The notes under the pieces: model-generated
Databases searched by the model: none
What the model was told of the DNA's origin: nothing
What the model saw: only the letters and a program-made list of their open reading frames with translations
Source: Pseudodesulfovibrio sp.
Lineage (GTDB): Bacteria; Desulfobacterota; Desulfovibrionia; Desulfovibrionales; Desulfovibrionaceae
Reading direction: 5' to 3'
Length of the DNA: 5,487 bases
NCBI GenBank assembly: GCA_022712815.1
Contig: JAFLJW010000298.1
Location: forward strand, 1-5,487
In this document: positions 1 through 5,463 of the stretch, piece after piece
How the letters are laid out: every line of letters begins with the position of its first letter
Position numbering within the stretch: the first letter of the stretch is position 1
Made by a program: the position numbers and the translations under genes

Positions 1-1039
1 CGTCATGCCCGTGGCCGCTGCCGTGGGCGGCATGGTCATTCCGGCACTTCTTTTCGTCACCTTCAATACGGGTACGGAGTCCATTGACGGCTGGGGCATC
101 CCCATGGCGACCGACATTGCCTTTGCTCTGGGCATCCTCTCACTGCTCGGCAGTCGTGTACCGGTGGGACTCAAAATTTTTCTGACCGCTGTCGCCATTG
201 TGGACGATATCGGCGCGATTCTGGTCATCGCAATCTTCTACACCACGTCCCTGAACCTGACTGCTCTGGGTATCGGCGTGGCCGTGCTCGGCCTCATGGC
301 CATCCTCAATTTGCGCTGGGGTATCAGGCATTCCATCCCGTATCTCGTACTCGGCGTCATCGTCTGGTTCGCTTTCCTCGCGTCTGGCATCCACGCCACC
401 ATCGCAGGTGTGCTGGCAGCCATGACCATTCCGGCCAGCACCAATATGAACTGCACTAATTTTGTGGAAAAGCTGCGGGCGGCGGTCGAAGTGTTTGAGA
501 TGGCGATTACCCCAGGCAAGTCCGTCCTCACCAACAAGGAGCAGCAGATAGCCTTGCACGTCATGGAGGAGGCCCATGAAGCCGCCACCACGCCGCTCCA
601 GAATATTGAGCATGCCCTGCATCCCTGGGTGTCGTTCTGCATCATGCCCATATTTGCTCTGGCCAATGCTGGTGTTGCTCTGGAGGGTGATATCTTTCAG
701 AAAATATTCACGCCGGTCGCGCTCGGCATCTTCTTCGGTCTGGTGGTCGGAAAGCAGGTCGGCGTCACGGCGGCTTGCTGGCTGCTCTACAAGTTCGGTC
801 TGGCAAAGTATCCTGACCGGACAACGTTCATGCACCTCTACGGCGCGTCCTGTCTGGCTGGTGTCGGCTTCACCATGTCCATATTCATCGCCAACCTCGC
901 CTATGTGGAAGGGCCGCGTCTGGTGGAATTGTCCAAGATTGCCATCCTGTTTGCCTCGTTACTGGCAGGCATATGGGGCTATGTGGTGCTGAGGTTTTTC
1001 GCGCCTGATGTGTCGAAGGAAGAGTCTGACTCGTCCTAG
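1..1039 (+). CDS. nhaA: Na+/H+ antiporter NhaA, C-terminal part (5' end outside window)
   Basis: Inner-membrane antiporter that exports Na+ (or Li+) in exchange for H+, for sodium and pH homeostasis. The frame is open from the window edge, so the ATG at base 5 is an internal methionine; roughly 95 N-terminal residues are missing by comparison with the 388-residue E. coli protein as I recall it. Counting from that Met, the family signature ATDIAFALG contains Asp37 (E. coli Asp133) and AIVDDIGA contains Asp67-Asp68 (the ion-binding pair, E. coli Asp163-Asp164). VVGK places Lys250 at the E. coli Lys300 position, and GFTMSIFIANLA (about 288-299) is the conserved late helix. Alternating hydrophobic stretches fit about eight or nine remaining membrane helices. 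Residues about 145-200 form an extended linker before HALHPW, much longer than in E. coli; this long form occurs in many NhaA proteins outside enterobacteria. The gene ends in TAG inside a CTAG shared with the convergent gene. The family call is very secure; the promoter and start lie outside the window. Confidence 0.96.
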   Translation, partial: VMPVAAAVGGMVIPALLFVTFNTGTESIDGWGIPMATDIAFALGILSLLGSRVPVGLKIFLTAVAIVDDIGAILVIAIFYTTSLNLTALGIGVAVLGLMAILNLRWGIRHSIPYLVLGVIVWFAFLASGIHATIAGVLAAMTIPASTNMNCTNFVEKLRAAVEVFEMAITPGKSVLTNKEQQIALHVMEEAHEAATTPLQNIEHALHPWVSFCIMPIFALANAGVALEGDIFQKIFTPVALGIFFGLVVGKQVGVTAACWLLYKFGLAKYPDRTTFMHLYGASCLAGVGFTMSIFIANLAYVEGPRLVELSKIAILFASLLAGIWGYVVLRFFAPDVSKEESDSS

Positions 1040-1326
1040 AATTCCATGAGTCCCAAGGGGTCAAGCTCATCCTGTTCCACGTGGGTGAAGCAGGCGACAT
1101 CGAAGAAAAGATCCTTTTTGATCTCGGTCAGTCGCCAGTTGCCGCCGGTGCCGAATGCGTTCCATAATTCGGTTTCTATGCCCTGACGAATCTTGAATTC
1201 CAGAGCTTGCACACCTTCAATAATGGCTCCGCCCAGATGGGTTTCCATGAGCGGCACCAGACCGCAGGTGACGTGCTGGATGTCTATAATCTCCGGGGAA
1301 TCGGTGGTCTTGGCAGTGTCGGTCAT
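1036..1326 (-). CDS. Uncharacterised 96-residue acidic protein, co-transcribed with mnmE
   Basis: I do not recognise this protein. It is 96 residues, with no signal peptide and no membrane segment, so probably cytosolic. It is strongly acidic: I count 17 Asp/Glu against 6 Lys/Arg. The N-terminal 12 residues are polar and likely flexible; the middle (about 13-60) alternates hydrophobic and polar residues with a Gly-rich LGGAIIEGV stretch, followed by an aromatic and charged segment (W55, W64, FF at 74-75). Two cysteines (21 and 79) and three histidines (18, 30, 82) are present but form no clear metal-binding motif. It is likely real because it starts 2 nt after the mnmE stop and has an AGGA Shine-Dalgarno 8 nt before its ATG, inside the last codons of mnmE. 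Its TAG stop overlaps the nhaA stop. The operon position hints at translation or tRNA biology, but that is association only; no function is assigned. Confidence 0.8.
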   Translation of the reverse strand: MTDTAKTTDSPEIIDIQHVTCGLVPLMETHLGGAIIEGVQALEFKIRQGIETELWNAFGTGGNWRLTEIKKDLFFDVACFTHVEQDELDPLGLMEF

Positions 1327-1328
1327 GA

Positions 1329-2720
1329 TTATTTTCCTATGCAGAATGAGTCGAAGATAGCATTGAGCACTTCGTTTGAGGTGATCTCGCCGGTGATGCC
1401 GGACAAGGTGGTGCAGGCGGTTTCCAGGCGGACGCTCAGGAGGTCGTAGGGGATACCCGCCTCGGTGTCCTGCTCCATGAAAAGGAGTTCCTCGGCAGCC
1501 TCGCGGAGTACCTTGGCCTGTCGCGCATTGGGTGCCAGTTCATCCGGGTCGGGCTGGCCCGCGCCCTGAAGAATACGGTCGCGGATGCGGTCGCACAGGG
1601 TGTCGATATGCTGGCCGGTTTTGGCGGAAATATCGAGAATCTCGAAGCCGAGGTCCGTGAGAGGCGAGCCGTGGTCGCCATTGAAATTCGGCAGGTCGTT
1701 CTTGTTGAATACGACCAGAGTTTTATCTGCTCCGAGATTGTCAGCCGTGGACATGGTTTCGTCGGTCAGGGGCATGGTCCCGTCGGTCAGCAGCAGCACG
1801 AGGTCGGCCCGGTCCATGAGTTCCCGGCCCATTTTAAGACCGGCGGCTTCGATGGCATCAGTGGTCTGCCGGATGCCAGCGGTGTCGGCCAGCCGGATGT
1901 TCAATCCGTCCAGATTGAGAGATTCCTCAAGATAATCGCGGGTGGTGCCGGGCTGGTCGGTGACAATGGCCCGGTTGCGGCCAAGGAGCGCATTCAGCAG
2001 GCTCGATTTACCCGCATTGACGCGCCCCGCCAGAACCACCAGTGCGCCCTCGCGCCACGCTTTGGTGCGATCCACGGCAGAGAGCAGGGTTTTGATCTCG
2101 GTCCGCACCTCGTGGGATGTGGAAATCAGTTCCTCAGGCGACAGGCATTCGACCTCGTCATCAGGAAAATCCACGGCCACCACAAGGTGTGCGCGGAGAT
2201 GCTCAAGCCGCATCCGCAGGGAGCTGATCTTTTCGCCGAGCAAACCGGAAACCTTGACCTGCGCCAGATGCATGGCCGCCTTGGTCGGAGCGTGGATCAT
2301 CTCGACAACGGCTTCGGCCTGGGTCAGGTCCATGCGTCCGTTCATGAAGGCGCGGTAGGTGAATTCACCGCGCTCAGCCAGTCTGGCCCCTTGGTTAAGC
2401 GTCTCTTCCAGCACCGCGGCCAGCACGGCTCGACCGCCGTGGCAGTTGATTTCGACGAGGTCCTCACCGGTGCATGAATTTGGGCCGGGCATGAAGGCAC
2501 AGAGTACATCGTCGAGTTCGCGCTTGTCGTTGTCAAGGATGTGTCCATAGTGCAACTTGTAGGGCGTGAAGTCGGAAAAAGTGGTCTTGATCGGACGGAA
2601 AATAGCCAAGGCAATGGTGCGGCAGTTGAGCCCGCTGATACGGACGATGCCTATACCGCCGTCCCCCGGCGGGGTGGCGATGGCGGCGATGGTGTCTTTT
2701 GAAAGTCTTGGATCAAGCAT
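1329..2720 (-). CDS. mnmE: tRNA uridine-5-carboxymethylaminomethyl(34) synthesis GTPase MnmE (TrmE)
   Basis: Cytosolic GTPase that works with MnmG (GidA) to place the (carboxymethyl)aminomethyl group on C5 of wobble U34 in certain tRNAs, using a methylene-tetrahydrofolate one-carbon unit. The 463-residue length is normal for the family. The N-terminal folate-binding/dimerisation domain spans about 1-120 (TPPGDGGIGIVRISG at 16-30, CTGEDLVEINCHGG at 83-96). A helical region follows from about 121, with the signature NGRMDLTQAEAV at 127-138. The G domain is inserted at about 220-380: P-loop GRVNAGKS 232-239, G2 GTTRD 258-262, G3 DTAG 279-282, G4 NKND 339-342, G5 SAK 365-367. The C-terminus has the invariant CIGK with catalytic Cys460. 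The usual Pro in the P-loop (GxPNxGKS) is Val234. The start is chosen because MLDPRLSKDTIAAIATPP matches the family N-terminus; its Shine-Dalgarno is weak (AAGAG). The next gene begins 2 nt after the TAA. No clear promoter was found; the upstream DNA is a repeat element. Confidence 0.98.
   Translation of the reverse strand: MLDPRLSKDTIAAIATPPGDGGIGIVRISGLNCRTIALAIFRPIKTTFSDFTPYKLHYGHILDNDKRELDDVLCAFMPGPNSCTGEDLVEINCHGGRAVLAAVLEETLNQGARLAERGEFTYRAFMNGRMDLTQAEAVVEMIHAPTKAAMHLAQVKVSGLLGEKISSLRMRLEHLRAHLVVAVDFPDDEVECLSPEELISTSHEVRTEIKTLLSAVDRTKAWREGALVVLAGRVNAGKSSLLNALLGRNRAIVTDQPGTTRDYLEESLNLDGLNIRLADTAGIRQTTDAIEAAGLKMGRELMDRADLVLLLTDGTMPLTDETMSTADNLGADKTLVVFNKNDLPNFNGDHGSPLTDLGFEILDISAKTGQHIDTLCDRIRDRILQGAGQPDPDELAPNARQAKVLREAAEELLFMEQDTEAGIPYDLLSVRLETACTTLSGITGEITSNEVLNAIFDSFCIGK
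1335..1338 (-). promoter_or_regulatory. Ribosome binding site of the 96-residue gene, inside the mnmE 3' end
   Basis: On the minus strand AGGA lies 8 nt upstream of the ATG at 1326. It is built from the mnmE codons ATA GGA AAA, which encode the Ile-Gly-Lys end of the protein. Ribosomes finishing mnmE therefore cover the initiation site, which suggests translational coupling. Confidence 0.65.
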
Positions 2721-2726
2721 GGAGTT

Positions 2727-2738
2727 CTCTTACAAGAG
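2727..2738 (-). promoter_or_regulatory. mnmE ribosome binding site within a small palindrome
   Basis: On the minus strand CTCTT-GT-AAGAG precedes the mnmE ATG. The AAGAG half (2727-2731), 6 nt before the start codon, is the only Shine-Dalgarno-like sequence. It can pair with the adjacent CTCT, which might dampen initiation, but the hairpin is short and weak. Confidence 0.4.
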
Positions 2739-2739
2739 G

Positions 2740-2900
2740 TTCTTTCAAAAGGCAAAATGCAAAAGAGGTAAAAGTGAAAGAAGAATGAAAGGGAAGGTCA
2801 CCTGCGGTGACGATGAAGAACGAGCAAAGAGGTTTCGTCCCCTCCGGGCCGAGGTACTTTTGGACCAAAGCGACCAAAAGTACCCAAAAGTCGCTTTTTT
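2740..2900 (-). repeat. Hairpin repeat element, copy A (minus orientation)
   Basis: Read on the minus strand, AAAAGCGACTTTTGG leads into a perfect 11-bp inverted repeat, GGTACTTTTGG / CCAAAAGTACC (2853-2863 and 2874-2884), with a 10-nt loop. Next come a G+C-rich block (TCGGCCCGGAGGGG) and about 100 nt of pyrimidine-rich sequence with a second hairpin, GTCACC-GCA-GGTGAC (2797-2811). It ends close to the mnmE start codon. The same order of parts occurs in the opposite orientation at 3341-3480. The minus-strand frame through it is open (117 codons ending at 2713) but is low-complexity Phe/Leu/Ser-rich, so I read it as a non-coding dispersed repeat rather than a gene. Confidence 0.55.
2853..2884. 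repeat. Perfect 11-bp inverted repeat of copy A
   Basis: Arms GGTACTTTTGG (2853-2863) and CCAAAAGTACC (2874-2884) are exact complements around a 10-nt loop. On the plus strand a six-T run follows at 2895-2900, so it might terminate rightward transcription. On the minus strand it lies about 130 nt upstream of mnmE and would fold in any mnmE leader that starts further upstream. Confidence 0.75.
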
Positions 2901-3340
2901 GCGGTGTGATCGAGGCTCCAGCAGCAATAATCAGTAACATCGCTCTGCTAACGAAAAGGCCAAGACGGTCGAAGACTCCCGCCTTATCCGGTTTCGTTTG
3001 ACCGCAAAACGGTGAACTGATTCTAAGCTGCTCCCGCCTATTGTGGGTCGTTGTTAGAGAGAGCAAAAATGATGTGGAGAGTTTTGATCCGAAAGGCTCC
3101 CCCTATATCGATTGCACTTGTCTTTTCTTCTAACTTTTCTTCCATGAACTGCAACAGCGGTTAAGGGTACTTTGGGTTAGAAGCCGACCAAGAGGAAAAA
3201 GCGGCTTTTATCTGCGGAATCCGAAAGAGCATTATTAACAATCCTCCCCATGCAGAAAGGGAGCGCCTATACTTTTCATGGTTGGGAGCGATTCCTCTTG
3301 GATCGGATTCTTGACCAAAGCACCCTGCGGCCAAGTTTGG
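2901..3340. other. Intergenic stretch with no recognisable gene
   Basis: About 440 bases between the two repeat copies. No open frame here has both a plausible ribosome binding site and protein-like composition. The longest frames are extensions of those running through the repeats. A 31-codon plus-strand frame starting at 3069 has only a weak GAGAG upstream and no recognisable protein character. Two minor inverted repeats are visible: CTTCTAAC / GTTAGAAG (3127-3134 and 3176-3183), and AAGCCG / CGGCTT (3181-3186 and 3202-3207) followed by TTTA, a weak plus-strand terminator possibility. I see no tRNA or known ncRNA. Any mnmE promoter should lie here or in copy A, but I could not pick one with confidence. 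Confidence 0.5.
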
Positions 3341-3480
3341 TAAGCCGAGTTTTTTTGGTTCGTTTTTTGGGGCGGCTCAGCCAAAAAATGAACCCCGCCC
3401 GGGGAGGGCTGCCTTTAGGCATCTTATTTCTTTGCCTTTTTACATTCTCCTTACTTCTTCTCTGTCTTTCCCCTTTCAGA
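3341..3480 (+). repeat. Hairpin repeat element, copy B (plus orientation)
   Basis: Plus-strand counterpart of the element at 2740-2900, with the same order of parts: AAGCCGAGTTTT lead-in, a long inverted repeat GGTTCGTTTTTTGG / CCAAAAAATGAACC (3357-3370 and 3381-3394) around a 10-nt loop, a G+C-rich block CCGCCCGGGGAGGG, then about 70 nt of pyrimidine-rich sequence (TTTCTTTGCC and similar). The 14-bp stem has one non-Watson-Crick position, G3362 with T3389, which is a G.U wobble only in plus-strand RNA. That supports the plus strand as the sense of the element. A 77-codon frame (3250-3483) runs through it but is repeat-like and lacks a Shine-Dalgarno. Similarity to copy A is clear in architecture but diverged in sequence. 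Confidence 0.55.
3357..3394 (+). repeat. 14-bp inverted repeat of copy B
   Basis: Arms at 3357-3370 and 3381-3394 with a 10-nt loop (GGCGGCTCAG). All positions pair, with one G.U wobble in plus-strand RNA. It is followed by CCCCGCCCGGGG, which can form a second small stem. Confidence 0.7.
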
Positions 3481-3587
3481 TGAAATAGAATATAAACTAG
3501 CAGCGCATCCGCTGGTGTAATTGAGATAAAAACGGCGCCAATCTGTGCAATAATCTCTAAAAAAAAGATCTTTGATCAGAATAAACC

Positions 3588-3635
3588 ATAAACAAGACCG
3601 GTTACAAACGCATGTTTGCAACCGGCCTTGTTTAT
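3588..3635 (-). terminator. Strong stem-loop downstream of the C69 dipeptidase gene
   Basis: Arms 3588-3609 and 3614-3635 form a 22-bp stem with a 4-nt loop. Two positions are mismatched (A.C) in plus-strand RNA but become G.U wobbles in minus-strand RNA, so the structure fits best as a minus-strand transcript, ending the gene that stops at 3651, 15 nt before the stem. The descending arm and what follows are U-rich (UUGUUUAUGGUUUAUU), and an eight-U run lies about 20 nt further on (plus-strand A8 at 3559-3566). Without an immediate U tract it may act partly as an mRNA 3'-end stabiliser. Confidence 0.8.
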
Positions 3636-3650
3636 TATGGATTGGTTAAT

Positions 3651-5390
3651 TTACTTCATGTCATACGTTGTCGGACCATTATGATACTCAGTCTCGTTCA
3701 GCCATGTGGCGGGGTAGCCTATGGCAAGGGCCGGGCCACCCGTATTGATGTAGCCGTCCGAATACTTGGCAAACAGTTCAAAGGTCAGTGTCCGCCAACG
3801 GTCCAGAGTATTGCCAGCGGTTTTGTAGCTGAATTCCGTGATGAGCGTCCGGGCCTCTTCGGGTGATCGGTTGGCGACGATCATGTCCATGGCAAGGATA
3901 CCGGACAGGGCTTTGTGTTCCAGTTCACGCTGTACGGGCTCAATGTCCACCTTGGTCATGCGCTGGAAGTTCAGACGCGACCAGTTGGCCAGCAGGTCAA
4001 AATGCCACCATGCCGAGGTCGGGTCGAATTTCTGGGGATTACCGGTCTGATACGGCTTTGGCAATTGCGCCATTTTGGAGAAGAACGGCGTGAAACAAGT
4101 CGTGGCCGAAACATCCGGGCCGTACCAGAGCACGCCCTTGGTGAATTCCGGAGCATCGGGCCGGGTCTGGCAGACGAAAGTATAGCCTTGGTAGAAGACC
4201 GAGATGGCCCGTTCCCATGCGCCGTAGAATTTCTTGTCCGTGTCCACATTGTTTTGATTGCCGTCATAGGGGCCGACAAATCTGTGCGGGTCGCCGTATG
4301 GTCCGGCGGCCACGCCTTTGGTCAGGTCGAACTCGGTGCCTTCGTAGTGATCGCGGTACAGGGCGAAAACGTCCGGCGGCGTGAGCTTGGTGCGTGGTTT
4401 GATGGAGAAGGGGTAATCTCTGGTGTAGGTGTCTTTGACCCATGGAGAGAGGCCCAGGTCCGGGTTGACGCGATCCATGTTCCGCCAGATGCGCCTGAGG
4501 GAATAGTAGGGGTGATTGTACTCGCCGGGGCTGACCGCACGCAGCCAGTCCACCGTGCCTTGTTTCTTTTCATTCCACCACTTGAGTTTTTTCAGGCCGG
4601 GGATGAGAAGCTTGGAATACTGGAAGTTTTCGGGATCGTTCTTGATGATATCACGGATGCGGAAGGTGTTGGCAGCCACGAAATACTCGCCGTTCGGCAC
4701 GCGCTTGGCGACCCAGGCCGAGTGGTAGGTGGAATCGGGCAGGGCGCACATTTCAAATACCCAGGCTTCTTTTTCATCCGCCACCAGCAGGGTTTCGCCT
4801 GTGGAATAGTAGCCGTATTTGTCGATCAGACCACCCATGAGCTTGATGGCATCACGGGCTGTGGCGCAATTTTCCAGCGCGATACGGGAGAGTTCCGAGC
4901 TGTAGAAAATCCGTTGCGGCTTGCCACTGCTTTTTCTGGCATTGGCCTCCGGTTCAAAGTTCGCGCCGTTGGTGCATTCGCCCATCATCAGGTTTTTCTC
5001 GTTCATGATGCCGTAGTTGCCGTCAAAATAGGCATATGAATTCAGTTGTTCATGACCGAGAACCTTCCATATTTCCTTGTACGAAAGCGTGGCGACGGGT
5101 GAGGTCTGCGGGTAGCCTTCCGTGTTGTAGGCCGGACCTCGGTCATCAGTCACAAAGCGCGGATAGAGATAGGCACTGCCAAAAATCTTCCGCTCGCCCT
5201 CCTGAAGTTTGGATGGAACATAGATGAGTCGTTGATCACCCAGTTCGTCATCATCGGAATGTGTAACCATCATGGACCCGTCCTTGCTGGCTCCGGGCGT
5301 GATAATCATGGTGGTGCAGGCCAGTGCCTGAATCGCGGCAAAGGTTATTACCACTAGGCAGATGAGTGCAATTAAATGAATCCGTTTCAT
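3651..5390 (-). CDS. Secreted C69-family dipeptidase (Ntn hydrolase)
   Basis: Predicted cysteine dipeptidase of peptidase family C69 (PepD/secernin-related), N-terminal-nucleophile hydrolases that cleave short peptides. Residues 1-24 form a signal peptide: MKRIH, a hydrophobic core at 6-19, and an ALA cleavage motif, so export to the periplasm is expected. Cys25 follows directly, in CTTMIITPGASKDGS and HSDDD (44-48), the family N-terminal signature in which Cys is the nucleophile. Further family-like segments are ECTNGANFEP (138-147), YSTGETLLVADEKEAWVFEM (195-214), LRRIWRNMDRVNPDLGLSPW (298-317) and the late ATTCFTPFF (429-437). Length 579 suits this large secreted subgroup. The start is supported by AAGGAG 7 nt upstream of the ATG. 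It stands alone here: 97 bases of non-coding sequence upstream and a strong stem-loop downstream. Exact substrates cannot be told from sequence; some members act on acyl-amino acids or other small amides. Confidence 0.93.
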   Translation of the reverse strand: MKRIHLIALICLVVITFAAIQALACTTMIITPGASKDGSMMVTHSDDDELGDQRLIYVPSKLQEGERKIFGSAYLYPRFVTDDRGPAYNTEGYPQTSPVATLSYKEIWKVLGHEQLNSYAYFDGNYGIMNEKNLMMGECTNGANFEPEANARKSSGKPQRIFYSSELSRIALENCATARDAIKLMGGLIDKYGYYSTGETLLVADEKEAWVFEMCALPDSTYHSAWVAKRVPNGEYFVAANTFRIRDIIKNDPENFQYSKLLIPGLKKLKWWNEKKQGTVDWLRAVSPGEYNHPYYSLRRIWRNMDRVNPDLGLSPWVKDTYTRDYPFSIKPRTKLTPPDVFALYRDHYEGTEFDLTKGVAAGPYGDPHRFVGPYDGNQNNVDTDKKFYGAWERAISVFYQGYTFVCQTRPDAPEFTKGVLWYGPDVSATTCFTPFFSKMAQLPKPYQTGNPQKFDPTSAWWHFDLLANWSRLNFQRMTKVDIEPVQRELEHKALSGILAMDMIVANRSPEEARTLITEFSYKTAGNTLDRWRTLTFELFAKYSDGYINTGGPALAIGYPATWLNETEYHNGPTTYDMK

Positions 5391-5397
5391 ATGGCGG

Positions 5398-5403
5398 CTC
5401 CTT
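5398..5403 (-). promoter_or_regulatory. Strong Shine-Dalgarno of the C69 dipeptidase gene
   Basis: AAGGAG on the minus strand, 7 nt before the ATG at 5390. It fixes the start codon and so the position of the signal peptide. Confidence 0.85.
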
Positions 5404-5434
5404 GGTTCCTGTACGGTCTTGTTGTTTTAAATTC

Positions 5435-5463
5435 CCTATACTCATATCTTCAAACGATGTCCC
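5435..5463 (-). promoter_or_regulatory. Weak sigma70-type promoter candidate for the dipeptidase gene
   Basis: Minus strand: GGGACA (5458-5463), a 17-nt spacer, then TATAGG (5435-5440), matching 8 of 12 consensus positions. It lies about 45 nt upstream of the start codon. The leader is A+T-rich, which fits a promoter region, but other arrangements are possible and the true promoter could lie beyond the window. Confidence 0.3.

Noticed and set aside
140..835. Minus-strand 231-codon frame opposite nhaA
   Set aside because: It is the antisense shadow of a clear nhaA coding sequence, is polar, His- and Asp-rich in translation, and matches nothing recognised.
1022..1032. GAGTC-T-GACTC palindrome near the nhaA stop as a terminator
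   Set aside because: The stem is too short (4 bp with a 3-nt loop), lies within the coding sequence and has no following T run.
1608..2477. Plus-strand 289-codon open frame opposite mnmE
   Set aside because: It lies wholly antisense to a full-length, motif-complete mnmE. The translation has no recognisable family, and the frame is explained by codon bias of the coding strand.
2713..3066. Minus-strand 117-codon frame upstream of mnmE as a real gene
   Set aside because: Its second half is the translated repeat element (Phe/Ser/Thr-rich) and it overlaps the mnmE start. No ribosome binding site is evident, so it is treated as repeat sequence.
3069..3164. 31-codon plus-strand frame beginning ATGATGTGG
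   Set aside because: It is too short and has only a weak GAGAG upstream, no recognisable protein character and no supporting context.
3250..3483. Plus-strand 77-codon frame with a hydrophobic C-terminus as a small membrane protein
   Set aside because: It runs through repeat copy B, and the hydrophobicity comes from the T-rich tail. No good Shine-Dalgarno precedes the ATG.
3501..3514. CAGCG-CATC-CGCTG hairpin as a second terminator or RNA element
   Set aside because: Only 5 bp with no U tract directly after it on either strand; it could be chance.
2721..3650. CRISPR array or transposon ends in the long spacer
   Set aside because: There are no regularly spaced direct repeats, no transposase remnant and no target-site duplication that I could identify.
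3915..5039. Plus-strand 374-codon open frame opposite the C69 dipeptidase gene
   Set aside because: It is antisense to a well-supported gene, shows no domain signature and no Shine-Dalgarno, and has a composition typical of the shadow frame of a G+C-rich gene.
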